From Paragorgia papillata (taxonomy: Eukaryota > Cnidaria > Anthozoa > Scleralcyonacea > Coralliidae): a stretch of 64,000 nucleotides of DNA. The stretch lies in contig JAWNZC010000369.1 of the NCBI GenBank assembly GCA_035771165.1, positions 1,299,430 to 1,363,429 of the forward strand, read 5' to 3'. Shown piece by piece: positions 19,520 through 31,312 of this stretch (positions are counted from its first letter, which is position 1; each line of letters opens with the position of its first letter). A program made the position numbers and the translations under genes. Below the pieces are notes generated by a model. The model made no database searches. It saw nothing but the letters and a program-made list of their open reading frames with translations, and had not been told where the DNA came from.

Positions 19520-20925
19520 TGCTATTACAAGTGCTATAAAGGAACTTATAAACACAAGGGACAGACTAAAAAGAAAAGCCATTATTACAAACCTAGAAAT
19601 AGACTGGTTAAATTATAAAACAACAAGTAACAAATTCAATATACAGCTAAGAAATGCTAAAAAAGATTATTACTCCACGAAAATTGCTGGTCAAAAATGC
19701 AATCCTAAAGAGGCGTGGAAAACTATAAACAATATATTAGGTAGACAAAGCAAACCAACAGTGGTAAATGAGTTAAAACCAGGTGAAAATAGCTTGACAA
19801 ATGCCAAAGATATTGCAGAAGGCTTTAATGATTATTTTTCAAATATTGGCCCTAATCTAGCTAGCAAAATTGATACTTCAAATTTCAACTTTGAAACATA
19901 TGTCGAGAATGCTAAATCAGAATTCACTGCATTCCAGCCAGTCACTGTCAGGAATGTCTACCATCTGTTGCATGGTCTTTCTAGCAATAAAGCCTAAATG
20001 GTCTTTCTAACAATAAACTTAGCCTAAACTTAGCTAAGACTGAGTTTATGTTAATTGGTTCAAAACAACTCATTAAAAATATTTCAAATTTGCAACTAAA
20101 TGTTAAAATTGAAAACGAATCAGCTGAACAAGTTTATGAATCCAAAACTCTTGGAGTGACAATTGACCAGCATTTATCGTGGAAGAATAACACTGAGAAT
20201 ATTTGCAAGAAAATAACATCTGGAATCTCGGCTCTTCGACGTCTAAAAGAAGTTGCTGATAAGCAAACACTTCTGTCTGTTTATAATGCAATTGTTCGCC
20301 CATACTTCGATTACTGCTGTGAAGTATGGGATGTGTTCGGTGAAACACAATAAAAAAGACTCCAAAAACTCCAAAATAGAGCTGCTCGAATTATCATGAA
20401 TATGAGCAATGACACAGATCACTCTGTTGCTCTGCAAGCATTGGGCTGGAAGCCACTTAAAGCAGAAAGGAAGAACGCTAAAGCAAAAATCATGTACAAA
20501 TTATTAAATAAAATGGGTCCTAAGTCACTCACTAATCTTTTCACATATAAAGGTGAGATGACAAACTATAATCTTCGGAACATTTCAAGTAGTCTTTGTT
20601 TACCGCAACCGCGTACTAATAATATGAAATGTATGATGGAGCATACCTTTGGAATTCTATTCCAAAATAAATTAGAGAAAGCAAATCACTTTCTTCCTTT
20701 CGAAAGAAAATCGCTACTCACATTGATAACTAATGCAATTATAGCTGTACCTGTAAATAGATTACTATACTAGTTAATTAAGTTAGTTCATTTAATACTA
20801 TATATCTTATATATTTTATGTAAATAGCTTTTAAATTATATATCTATATACTTCTTTTGTACACGCCCCTTGTGGAAATCAGCTTCGGTTGACGGGGTCA
20901 GCGTGTCTAAATAAAGTTTTCTATC
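19520..20925 (+). pseudogene. LINE copy a: non-LTR retrotransposon with RT core missing
   Basis: Readable LINE ORF2 fragments flank a deletion. The first (19560-19997) has KDYYSTKIAGQKCNPKEAWK and DYFSNIGPNLA, typical of the stretch before RT in CR1/L2-type elements. The second (20018-20773) has KTEFMLIGSKQ, SKTLGVTIDQHLSWK and VRPYFDYCCEVWD, the post-RT thumb region. RT motifs from RPIS to YADD are gone. The 3' end reads GTCTAAATAAAGTTTTC then (TCTA)n, a microsatellite-type LINE tail. A stop at 20351 adds to the decay. Confidence 0.85.
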
Positions 20926-20932
20926 TATCTGA

Positions 20933-21007
20933 CACATGCTTAGAGGAACTGGCAAAACTCCTAAATCCAACGATGTAGGAGTTTTGCGAGTTCCTCCAAG
21001 CATGTGC
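20933..21007. repeat. Imperfect hairpin (arms about 30 bp)
   Basis: CACATGCTTAGAGGAACTGG and following bases pair with the complement ending CCTCCAAGCATGTG, with a short AT-rich loop. It follows directly on the LINE tail. It may be a tiny MITE. Confidence 0.75.
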
Positions 21008-21156
21008 CATGTGAGAAAACAAAAAAAAAAAGCCTGCTAAATGATCCTCGTCAAGCGATGTGCGACTGTGTATCACCTTCGCCAGGAAATCGAAATCCAG
21101 CTTCGAGAGGGCTATCGTGGTAGGGGACTGCACTTCTCTACAAAGACTCTCTGAAG

Positions 21157-21660
21157 GTGACCTTGGCCAACTGTGGACAGTCAGAGTCATTTGAATACTC
21201 AGAATGGGTAGTGTCACCATCTGCTTCGAATAATCTTAGGGTTATTATTGTTTACAGATCGCCGTACTCATACGACCATAGGGTACTCATGAGTGTGTTT
21301 CTTAATGAATTTTCCAACTACATAGAGTCTGTCATTCATTCAAAGGAACATCTGCTGATCATTGGGAACTTTAATATTCATGCTGATGTCTCCGGTGACA
21401 CAGACGCCACGACGTTTTTGGAGCTGATAGATTCATTTGGACTCCAACAGCATGTTGAGAAGCCCACGCACATCCATGGTCATACGCTTGATCTCGTCAT
21501 CACTCGTAAGGCAGCACTATTATTCAAATATCACCTAAGGTGGAGCGGTATTTCTCTGATCATGCCTCCACTGTTTGTGGTCTTCAGATCAAAAAGCCCG
21601 CTTCCAAAATCAGGATGGTCACTTTTAGAAAGCTTAAATCTGTCAACATGGCCGCTTTCC
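21157..21660 (+). pseudogene. LINE endonuclease fragment (CR1/L2-type)
   Basis: The translation shows VIIVYRSPYS, LLIIGNFNIHAD (the GDFN catalytic block with D changed to N) and HTLDLVITR, in the order of an APE-type LINE endonuclease. Reading frame is lost after about 21520. A CATGCATGCATGCATG run follows at 21692. It is probably a separate insertion from the LINE to its right. Confidence 0.75.
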
Positions 21661-21740
21661 AAGATCACATGTATACGAAATTCATTCATTCATGCATGCA
21701 TGCATGCATGGGAATCAGCTATCCAAACACGATTTAAATG

Positions 21741-24235
21741 ATGTGTTCGAAATACCTACCAACAAAGAAAATAAGGCAGCGGAACATTTAATTGGCAATG
21801 AAAAGAAATCCCCAGCCGTTAACCAATTATCGTCGGTCAAGGTAGATCAAGTCGCAAAACAACTACAAGACTATAGAGGTAAACATCAAAATGCCTATCA
21901 AGTCGAAAGTCAGCTACAAGGATATCGGAAGACGCGTCAAACGTGTATAACGATTCAATTTCTTCGCATTCAGGTCAATCAATGATAGGAAAGTCTTTCG
22001 AGCGCCAACCGAAATCAGCTAGCCGTTTAGAATCATCAAATCACTTTGACACCGAAAATTTTCTAGTAGAATCCTTCAAGCATATGAATCTACAACCAAA
22101 GTTCGAAAAACCCAAAAAGTCAGCAACAGGGGTCATGTACAGAGACCATCGATGAAACAAGTCAAATTCAGTGCCGCGAAACAAGACGTCCAAATCAAAA
22201 GGGTAAATCGTGTAGAACAAGCCAAGTCGTGGAGAGAATATCTCAGTTATGCTCATTACGTCACCTCGACAAAGAACTAACTTCCTCGAACGACGCTAGT
22301 TTTAGCATTGGCCACGAATTTGCAAATAAAAAAATCGATGTAATAGTATCAACACGCCCCAAATGGTCAGATTGTAACAACAGTTCGTGTTTCTGTCAAC
22401 GTCATCAATCAACTTTTAATTTTTCTCGATTAATTCCAGTTAGAATTACTAACCGCAATACCATAAACCGTCCTTTTCCAAACAGGAGGTATAATAATCT
22501 AATCAACGTCCCTGTTATAAATCAAAGTAACGATAATGTTTTCGCCCCTAAAGTTTTACTTACAAACACTATGTCTCTTGTCCCAAAAGTGGATGAAGTG
22601 AGCTGTTTTATTACTGAAAAGAATCCTGATTTAGCCTGCATCACGGAAACATGGCTTCATGAATCAATTAGTGATACATGCTTTATATTGCTGATTACAA
22701 TTTTATCTACAAGAACCGTTCTGTGGGCTCTCACGGAGGTGTTGGTATGTATATAAAGAACTCAATTCTTTACAAATGTCTGGACCGTTTGCAACATCCC
22801 GACTTTGAAGTTCTTTGGGTCTATCTTAGGCCCAAAAGACTCCCTCGTGGTGTTCCCTGCATAGTTCTTGGCGTCCTTTACCACCCACCCAATGCTGACG
22901 ACGGAGCCATGCTTAACTTTTTATCTACATCACTCGGTTTAATGCTGGCGGGTGACTTTAATCGGCTGAAAGTTAGTCGTCTCCTTACACAGTTTAAGTG
23001 CAAACAAATGGTTAACGTTCCAACAAGAGCTGAGCAGACTCTTGACCTAATTCTTACTAATTTACATTCGCTTTACGAAACCCGTGTCGGAAATCAGTAA
23101 ACATCTAAGACCGATATCCCTCACTCCAGCTCTTTCTAAAATTGCTGAGGACTTCGTTGTGGTGAAATATGTAGGTCCAGCAATTTTGCGCGAAATCGAC
23201 CCTGATCAATTTGGTGCGATACCAAAATCTTCAACTGCATTGACTATTATTTCCATGTTTCACAAATGGGCGCAGGCAACCGATGGAACCGGTGCTGCTG
23301 TTAGAGTTGTACTGTTCGACTATAAAAAGGCATTTGACCTCATTGATCACCGTATCCTTGTTGAAAAGATTTCCAGATTACCTATTCCAGGAGCAATTGC
23401 ACGCTGGACAATTGATTTTCTGAGGAATCGAAAGCAACGAGTCAAACTTTCTAATGAGTGCCTTTCTGAATGGGGAGAAGTTCCATCAGGCGTTCCCCAA
23501 GGCACAAAACTTGGGCCCTGGTTCTTTCTTTTGATGATAAATGATCTCAAAATCTCCAATGTTTGTACATGGAAGTATGTCGATGATACGACCGTTGCTG
23601 AAGTTGTTCAAAGTGGTGAAAGCAGTCATGCTTAAGACGCTGTTTACTCCGTGGAAGAATGGTCAAGTGTAAATAAGCTCCACCTCAATGCTGATAAATG
23701 TAAAGAACTTATAATTGACTTTAAGTCCACTAAACAGAACTTTGATCCTGTGATGGTTAATGGCAAAAATCTACCCGTTGTCAAAAATGCCAAGATTTTA
23801 GACCTCGTCATTTCCAGTACCCTTCAATGGAACGAGCACATAAACGAAATTATAAAGAACGCAAATAAGCGCTTTTACTTTATCGTTTTACTAAAGCGCC
23901 AACGTAAAAGCCAAAGACATTGTGAATTTTTACTGTACAGTTATTAGGCCTATCTTAGATTATTGCGCACAGGTCTTTCATCACTCACTCCCGAAGTTCC
24001 TGTCTGATGATCTTGAAGTTGTACAGAAACGTGCGTTAAAATCATCTCGCCTGGAGAGTCATATAATCAAATATTAGATCATTTTAACCTCCCCACACTG
24101 TTTCAAAGACGTGAAGAAATGTGTTCCAAACTTTTTAATAACGTTATTAACGATCCATCACATAAATTATACCATTTATTACCTCCTAAACATGAAGCGA
24201 TGTACGATTTTAACGTTGGTAATTGCCAGCTGTTT
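21741..24235 (+). pseudogene. LINE copy b: non-LTR retrotransposon, ORF2 with internal deletion
   Basis: The upstream segment (21741-22660) encodes a serine/asparagine-rich N-terminal region. The endonuclease follows at 22560-23095: DLACITETWLH, GGVGMYIKNS, GVLYHPPNADDG, LAGDFN, QTLDLILTN. RT starts abruptly at 23096 (HLRPISLTPALSK), then VVLFDYKKAFDLIDH, SGVPQGTKLGP and KYVDDTTVAEV, so the region between endonuclease and RT is deleted. The catalytic YVDD is present. Stops at 23633 and 23945 and shifts follow; a C-terminal piece (MCSKLFNNVINDPSH) runs to about 24235. It cannot encode an active protein. Confidence 0.85.
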
Positions 24236-24757
24236 TCCTCCCGTTGGCATGCAAGGAGTCACGTGACGCCTTCGAGCGGAATATGGCGTCTTTTGCCTCG
24301 CTTCACTTGCCTCTATTGTCACACTGTTTTTAAGCGCTTAACTAAACAACTGGAGATTTTTAAGTATTCTGCACAGATAATAAACTATTCACGAATTGGG
24401 AAAAGTGTCAAATATAAAGTAATATGAAGAGTTAATGTCAGAAATTGGCTCTTTAGATAATCTCCTTACCAAACAAAATGGTTTCTAGGCGACTGGGAAT
24501 TAGACACAAAAACCTAATTATGGGAGGGGTTGGTAGGGCATATACATATCTACAAGTTTGACTTTGGGTACCCCCGAGAAAACTAAGACTCAATGAGTTA
24601 TTCATTATTTTACGACATTTTGTTGGTTTGAGTGGTGTTTTTACTCAAATATCTGCGTGGCAATACAGCGTACAGCATCTTTGTAAAGTCAAACTTGTAG
24701 CTACATCTTTATTGAAGCAATGGTGTATAATTTTAAACGGTGATTATTTAAGACAAC
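24236..24757. other. Upstream region of the three-exon gene
   Basis: Contains a perfect 15-bp inverted repeat, TACAAGTTTGACTTT at 24551-24565 and its complement at 24687-24701, 121 bp apart. This could be the end of a small element or a regulatory site. No TATA box is assignable with confidence. Confidence 0.45.
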
Positions 24758-25079
24758 ATGAAGAGAAATCATGAAAGTGAAGGTACTGGAGATGTTCAAT
24801 TCAAGATGGCGTCTGCCAGTATGTTTGGAGAAGAACCTTGCAAGAGTCGTAAATGCTCGAAGACGGCCGGTCACAAAGGGCGCTGTAACGCGCAGAAAGA
24901 ATCAAATCCTTTTTGGGAATCTTCAACTGTTTACCAACTGAACACAAGAAAGCAGAAATTGCTAGAAAAGGAGAAACAGCTGCACGAGGAACACAAAGCT
25001 AAGTCATCATTGTTAAGCGATTGGGAAGGAGGCCTCGTAAATGCCGAATTGGACGTCCATAGGAAGTTAACTGACAGAG
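24758..25079 (+). CDS. Unrecognised SAP/C2H2 gene, exon 1
   Basis: The frame starts at ATG 24758 and reaches a strong donor, GAG|GTAAGG, at 25080. It encodes 107 residues and one extra base (phase 1). Near residues 28-44 lies CKSRKCSKTAGHKGRC, a C-x4-C-x5-H-x3-C arrangement that may bind zinc. The rest is charged and likely coiled coil (KQKLLEKEKQLHEEHKAKSS). Splicing to 25301 restores the frame of exon 2 exactly. Alternative: translation through the donor stops at 25090. Confidence 0.65.
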
Positions 25080-25300
25080 GTAAGGTGTAGCTAGGAACAA
25101 AATATTTCATATTGTATCGTAAGAGCATTTGGTTGCATATTATAGTTGTTCGTATGATAATTCTTGCTAATTTAGACTAATAATTATTGCTAATAGTAAT
25201 AACTTAATTCTATAGTATCTTATAGTATTAAATTTATTGTTGAAATTACTATAATTTAATATAAATGAAGGTGTTTAGGCACATTATACAATATTCTCAG

Positions 25301-26422
25301 TGCTCGGTGCTCTTATAGATGAGGAGATCTCAAGTCTAAATTATGCTCTGCAAAAATCTGAAGCAAACGCGAAGACACTGGAGGAGAAGTTAGCTGCAAT
25401 CACAGAACAGTTTGAGCAGGTAAAATTGATGGTTTCATCACTTGGACTGGACTACAAACAGTTCTCAAAATCAAAGCGAGAGAACAACAGCACTACCAAA
25501 GCAATCATCAATGATTTTAATTCAAGCACAAGGTACAGACGAAGAAAGGAAACTGAAAAAGCGCTAAAATTCATACATGGAGGAGAGTCTGGTTCAATGT
25601 ACGGTGCATGGGACTATATCGTTGGTAATGTCTCAAAAGAACTAATAACTGATTTGATTGTGGGATATAAGAGGGGGAAGCATCTTCAGCAAATATTTGG
25701 TAATGCAATGAAAGAACATCAAATGTCTGCTGAAGCCATGAAACTAGCTGTTGCGACCAAATACCAGAACTTTCTCTCCAGAAGGAAATTTAGCCTTGTC
25801 TGTAAGACACAGACTTCACATTTCAATGCAGAATCTAATGTGTGGCTTCCAAGTAATGTCAAGTGTGTTGGCATGGATTTGAGACTTCCTCAACCTGTGG
25901 CCAATGTTGCTGTTGATACATTTGTGAAAGGTCTAAACATTGGAAATGTAAATCAACTCCCTGGTGCTTCAGGTGTTTCAAGGACTGTGACAGGACTTGT
26001 TTTTATGGTCATTGATTTGCATCTGAGAGTACTGCATTTGTTGAGAAAGCTTGTTTGGTTCAATGAGTTGGAAAACCATTTTATATTCCAATTCTCTGAT
26101 GACGGCGCCCCTGAAACAAGCCAATTGACAATGTCGATTGGCAGTTTAACAGTGTGGAACCTAGGAGACCGCGTAAGGAGCCGCGACTTCCAATATCTTC
26201 TACATTGCGTCAGTTTGCAAGAAAAGCATAAAGTATTAGAAGATCTGTGGATGCAGCATGCTGATGAGATGACCTTGTTACAGGGAAATATCCTTACATT
26301 TGCTGGAAAACAATGCACTGTGGAGTTTCAGCCAAGTGCGGACATGTGTTGGCAGAGTTGGGCCAACACTGAAGTAAACCAAGCTGCGACGTACCCATCT
26401 CCCTATGCAAACGTGCACAAAA
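25301..26422 (+). CDS. Unrecognised SAP/C2H2 gene, exon 2
   Basis: The acceptor TTCTCAG ends at 25300; the frame is open to 26436. A donor at 26423 (AAAA|GTAAAA) is again phase 1 and joins in frame to 26632. The N-terminal part continues a coiled coil (ALQKSEANAKTLEEKLAAITEQFEQ). The middle holds conserved-looking blocks such as FIFQFSDDGAPETSQLTMS and RSRDFQYLLHCVSLQEKHK. The acidic FSDDGAPE block could be part of an RNase H-like fold, but I cannot complete a DDE triad. I do not recognise the family. The open frame of more than 1.1 kb implies recent constraint or recent arrival. Confidence 0.65.
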
Positions 26423-26631
26423 GTAAAATAATATAATTTTTTTGTCAATTTGTTTTTAATAGTGCCAAATAGGTCCTTTATATTCTACGGGATGCACCGG
26501 AACCTGCTGGTAGTGTAAAAATTTCCGGCCGGAACTAACCCACTGGCACCAAGGTCTGCTGCATCCCTATTATATTTCGCCCAGTACAGAGGTCGAGGGC
26601 ATCCGGTCATTACTCTATTTGTTAATCATAG

Positions 26632-28023
26632 GTAGTATTAACACTATGGGAGGCTCTATTGGATTCTCTGCCAGTGACACATGGAAACCTTATAGCAATT
26701 CAGATAGGGAACAGCATGGGAAGCTGGTGAAGGAATTTGTATCATCTCTGAAAGCCACCATGTCAGAGAAAGGCAAGCATGCCAAAACGCTTGACTACAT
26801 GGCACAGCATGGAATTCGCCAACTTGGTCCTCCACGAATGGGAGTATTTGCCCCAGAGACCCGAGCCACTCTATTGTGAGAGTAATGCCTGGCAGCAAGT
26901 CATGAGCATGATCTACATAGAGTTCGTACAAAGGAACATGTTTGATTGTTTCATCAAAGTGTTAGCTGCTCCTGTATGTGACCCGACCCATGAAGAAGCA
27001 TTCAAGGAGAATGAAGTACCGGTACCATCTATTTCTGGCTGTGGAGTTTCATACCTAGTGCCATCAATCAAGGAGCATTATTCTGATGAAAGGAAACGGC
27101 ATAACAAGATCCCTACAAGATTAATTGGAGACCAAGCGATCGCTCTAGGTAGGTATGGGTACCGTCTGGTTGATAACCTTAAGTGTGATGATGAATCGCC
27201 TGCCCAGCAGATCAAGCGCCTTGCACTTAGCAGAATCATATTCTATCTGAGGGATGCATGTACAACACCAGCTGAATTGTTGGAACTTGACGAAAATTGC
27301 AAGCTTTACTTCAACTTGATCTGTCTGTTCTTTCCAAGTTATGTGAACGTAACTTGTTGGACAGTTGCTTATGCAATACCGAATCATGCATCCAAATTGT
27401 ATGATATGTACAAGGTGGGTTATAGAATTATTTCACAGCAAGCCAAGGAAGCTAAGCATTCTGGCGTGAAAAATGACTTAGCCCTAAGCAACAGATCCAC
27501 AAAACTGGATAAAAGCGGCAAATGGTGGCAAGTTATAAGAGCGAACTATGTTCGAAGTTTTTATCTTCCCGAAAATCAGCCAATGCCATGCACTTGCAAG
27601 TCACACTTCCATTCAAGAGTTCCGCCACATTGTGACTTACCAGAGTCCTGTAACTGTGGGAGAAAAAAGCCACCCGTTTCCGATTACTGCCAAACTTGTC
27701 TTGAATGCCGTGAAATTGTTAACTGTGCAAAAAATCAAGAACTATCTTCCACACCTTTTGAAATTCTAATGCCTCACTTGTGCATGGTCTGTGGTAAATA
27801 TTTCGGAGACAAGACTGATCTGGAATCCCATGAAGTATCGCACAGAAATGGAACCACAATGTTGGCGAATAACAAGAACCCCAAGGATATGAGTACGACA
27901 GAGCTGCAAGCAGAACTGAAGAAAAGGAACCTCAGCACTGTGGGTAAGAAGGACATATTAGTTAAGAGGTTTGAAAACAGCCTGTGGGTGGCCAAGAAAA
28001 CTACCCCCGGTGCAGACTTGTAA
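26632..28023 (+). CDS. Unrecognised SAP/C2H2 gene, exon 3 (one frameshift)
   Basis: The acceptor ATCATAG ends at 26631. The first frame runs to a TGA at 26877-26879. A second frame, overlapping it, continues to 28023. The switch lies near 26855-26870, so one base has been gained or lost (or it is a sequencing error). The distal part carries a Cys-rich cluster (CTCKSHFHSRVPPHCDLPES and on, about 27589-27726), a C2H2 finger CMVCGKYFGDKTDLESHEVSH split as C-x2-C-x12-H-x4-H (27793-27843), and a SAP-like helix-turn-helix (STTELQAELKKRNLSTVGKK, 27892-27951). SAP and zinc fingers point to chromatin or DNA binding. AATAAA occurs at about 28240. It could be a transposon gene or a host gene. Confidence 0.65.
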
Positions 28024-28897
28024 TTATTCAATGTCTTATGAAAAGGTGATAACTACTGAAAGTGAACAAAAACAAGAACAAAAATATTTGCGCATGACTT
28101 TTTATTTGTTAAGCTATCACATTACATAGGGAAAACAATTTATAGCAAGTCCTCATGTTCTAAGATATAGTTAATCGGTTAGAAGGATATTATTATACAT
28201 TAGATTACATGTAATAACCTTTTATTGCCAATACTTGTGAATAAACATCAAAATACAGTATTTGTAAAAGTTGGAAAGTTTGTGGCATGCTACCCCCATG
28301 TCTGAAGCCGACGATGGAGAACATCAAAATAATGGTAAGGAATTGATATGTGTTCTTAAAGTGGAAAAAGATAAGGATTTACTTAGGTTTAATTGGTAAG
28401 TTTGACAAGGGAGATGTTACTTCCCGGGCGGGTGAACAGCGGTTTACCCTGGTCAGCGGAAATATCGAGAGACATATAGTATTTATAACACTAACCCTAA
28501 TCCTAGCATATTTATATAAGTATATTAGTAGTATAACCGATTACCCCCAATTTCCTTCTGCTGAGCGCCCGGGATGTAACGTTTCCCGTTTAACAATTAT
28601 TACATTATTATTAATATTATCATATATTACACAAATATTTGTATGAAGACTCTAATAATGTTTCACGCAGTTGTAGAAAAACTAGAAAATTAAATTTCAT
28701 ACAGTTGTGGAATTAAATTTAAATATCCTCACTGGAATACAGTATATCATTAATTATGAATATATGCATGAAGTTAATAGAATCCTGTAAAACCCAAAAA
28801 TTATGAAATTATTATCATGTTTACATTTGTATGTCTTGTAAACATCTAAATTCTATACATCCAAACACCACAGATGCAATTAATATGTCTTGGTAAA
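28024..28897. other. 3' region between convergent genes
   Basis: AT-rich. It includes a candidate polyadenylation signal AATAAA at about 28240 for the plus-strand gene and a loose palindrome around CCCGGGCGGG / CGCCCGGG (28421-28575). No gene seen. Confidence 0.45.
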
Positions 28898-29612
28898 CTA
28901 CTGACGATTCATGAGTGCCTGAAGACTGGTGTCCATTGGAAAATCCTCAGCTGTATATCGCTGTATATAAAATGACACACAGGCACGTTGTGTTTTCATG
29001 CTGTAGTCCATAGAGAATGGTGTAGATTCCGAGACAACAATCACTGATTTACCATTATACAAAGACTGCATTTTCCTCCCACACGTTGAGGGAATCCTCC
29101 TGAAATGCCTGCATGCAAAGAACGTTTCGCCAGAAAATCGAGCAGGCGAAAATAGATTCTTCACAGAAGCCATTCGCGTAAGAGTAACAATGTGTTTTGA
29201 ACCATCGCGTACTGTGTGCACATCTCCAGAGTAGCCACGAGCGAGGGTAAGTAAGTGACGAAAAACTGCCCAAGGGATGAAAAACGATATTGGGTTGACC
29301 AGGCCAGTCCTCTTAGACCTTGTCAGCTTAGATTTTAGCGACTTCCCAAGTTCACACAAGTAGGCATCGATCATGGGCCCGACCAACTCCAGTTTGTTAC
29401 CAACGACTTCCTCCAGTTGGCAGTCCATGTTTAACATGCCATAATTGGGTTTTCCTTCTGCTTTCCGAACGGCTCTTATCCAATCCCTCTCAGATGAGAA
29501 TTTCGTTTCAGTAACTGAAACATTCCAAAAAGATTCCCCTCTTAATTTCTAACTCATCTTTCGAAGCTCTCAAATTTAGTTTAGATTCGGCGGCATTGCT
29601 AGCCGACGCCAT
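28898..29612 (-). pseudogene. Unrecognised coding sequence, one frameshift near the start
   Basis: A good start codon lies at 29610-29612 (MASASNAAESKLNLRASK). About 25 codons on, a run of four G (near 29554) shifts the frame; ignoring one base, reading continues (SFWNVSVTETKFSSERDWIR) into the long open frame that ends at 28898. The total would be about 238 residues. I see no catalytic motif; a segment FLIPWAVFRHLL-like is hydrophobic. It is convergent with the SAP/C2H2 gene 875 bp away. The homopolymer shift could be a sequencing error. Function unknown. Confidence 0.5.
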
Positions 29613-29917
29613 TTTGTATTATTTTCTATATTGTAAGGCTATACCGCTGACAATTACGTGCCCGCACGTATGGGAGGTTTTTCAGCCAAAATTACCAACG
29701 TAATTTTAGAAGTAACAGACTGTTTGACATGTTTCGAATAAATACGAATATATTTCAAAATACATTTATTCCTGCCATGTGTAATAGTTTTTAATAGGTT
29801 TAGTTAAAAATTTATCTTTTTTGCCAACGTTTCTCATACATCTGTAATAATACCTAATGTAAATATCACTTTTATATAATATTCTTATATAATATTTTAA
29901 ACTGTAAATCACGCAAT

Positions 29918-30256
29918 TCAGCTTTTCAGGCTGCGATGTGAATTTTTAATAAACCTATCTACCTGCACCTTGATGGGTGTGACACACCCGGTGTGTGCCA
30001 TGTAAGAAATGTTATCCGCCTGAAGTATTGTAAAAATAGGCATGCTACGCATGAATGTGTCCACCGCGCACATTGTTAGCTCGATCGCACCTTTTACTCC
30101 TTCTCCCCCCAACGGCCCCAATGCCCCCAAACCTCGCTGGCTATTGTATATTGCATTGTCAAGAGTAATCGATAAAATTAAATATTGTTTATAGTTCAAG
30201 GCGTCCAGTGTGGGTAAATCAGAAGTATTATCAACATGAATAGTAAAAGGAACACG
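29918..30256 (-). CDS. Unrecognised terminal-exon-like frame
   Basis: The minus-strand frame is open from an AATTAG that could be a splice acceptor (near 30257) to the stop at 29918. Its translation has ordinary composition (VPFTIHVDNTSDLPTLDALN, then GALGPLGGEGVKGAIELTMC and TPIKVQVDRFIKNSH). The length, about 112 residues, and a frame that starts at an acceptor suggest a last exon. No family recognised, and no upstream exon found. Confidence 0.35.
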   Translation of the reverse strand, partial: RVPFTIHVDNTSDLPTLDALNYKQYLILSITLDNAIYNSQRGLGALGPLGGEGVKGAIELTMCAVDTFMRSMPIFTILQADNISYMAHTGCVTPIKVQVDRFIKNSHRSLKS

Positions 30257-30397
30257 TTTGTACTAATTTAAAGGTGAATCACAATCGCTACTGCGCATTT
30301 TCGGAGATATTCATATTTCTTTGTTTTGACGGGTGAGTGAAATTTGAAACCCGCGTTTCCATGCTATTATAGAGTCAACCGCCCGTGTGAGCTAATT

Positions 30398-30424
30398 ACT
30401 CGGGCTACCTGGGGTAGCCGAGTC
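30398..30424. repeat. Short hairpin ACTCGGGCTACC / GGTAGCCGAGT
   Basis: Two 11-12-bp arms separated by 3 bases. GTAGCCCGAGT also appears at about 59820, so this is probably a repeat end. It is followed by a T/G-rich low-complexity tract and a G-run (30438-30525). Confidence 0.6.
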
Positions 30425-30606
30425 TAGGTTTCGGTCTTGTTATTGTTGTTTGTTGGTTTTTTTTTTGTTTTTTGTTGTTGTTGTTGTTGTTGTTGTTGGG
30501 GTGTTTTTTTTTGGGGGGGGGGGGTCGCGATATTGCCCCAACAGGCTTTGCGAAACTGCAATATGGCGATATCGCCCATGTCAGTCGAGTTGGTTCTGCC
30601 AGCCAG

Positions 30607-31312
30607 TGGGCTGGTCACTATACTGGCGAATATGGGTTCTCAGTTGTGCCTGGGGAGACTGAGGTAAATGAAAATGACGAAATCTCAATTGCCGAAAATG
30701 TGAACTTTACGGTTTCATCGCATTTTACACTTTTTGAAAAACGAAAAGAAAAATGCCCTTTCACGATAAGCGTTTCAGCACCTCCTCCTGCCGGTTCTAT
30801 TGTGAAGATTGTTTTATTTGCCAAATTGGCAAAGCCACAAAAGGACAAAAGTCCGAAATCGAAGTCAGTGACACGCCATCCGGTAATGCGATGCAGGCAT
30901 CATTCAGAGAGCGAACAAGATGTGGGGCATGTCTCTCCATTACATGTTGTCAGAAGTGAAAACGCAGATGCTGTGTATGAATGTTGTGAAGAGACTGGTG
31001 AACTGTCAGTTAGTTTCCCATTTAGAGGACCATCCAGTGCATCTGCTGAAAATCAAATGGACATAGAGAATTTATCTTTTCTTTGCTACTCATCGTGTAT
31101 AAGAGGGCAGTAAAAACAACATATTTATAAAGTCCTCCTTAGAACATGGGGGAATTATTATAGGCTCGCACGTGTTTGGCCTACACGTGTGTAGCGCGCC
31201 GGGACGGGGTCGCGAGAACCACGAAATTGGCAAGGTCTCGAATAAAAGAAAGCGAGAAGTCCATGTAGGATCAGAAGACACACGTGTTTTTGAGACCAAG
31301 GGCCCACAGTAA
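30607..31312 (+). pseudogene. p53-family DNA-binding domain, intronless, one frameshift
   Basis: The frame starting in low-complexity sequence enters a p53-type domain at about 30607 (WAGHYTGEYGFSV). It continues with CPFTISVSAPPPAGS, then MRCRHH (equivalent to human C176-x2-H179), HVVRSENADA, TGELSVSFPF and LCYSSCIRG (equivalent to C238 and C242). All four zinc ligands are present: C30892, H30901, C31084 and C31096 by codon start. A one-base shift near 31100-31108 then leads into another frame with LEHGGIIIGSHVFGLHVCSA and PGRGR, the S10/H2 region, and on to a basic NKRKRE stretch with EDT, like the linker into the tetramerisation domain. The stop is at 31310. Human DNA-contact R248 and R273 positions look like N and H. 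No intron interrupts regions that are split in human TP53. A processed or decayed copy is most likely; a diverged functional paralogue is possible. Confidence 0.8.

Noticed and set aside
30618..30848. Minus-strand ORF over the p53-like region
   Set aside because: Shadow frame; the plus strand carries the recognisable domain.
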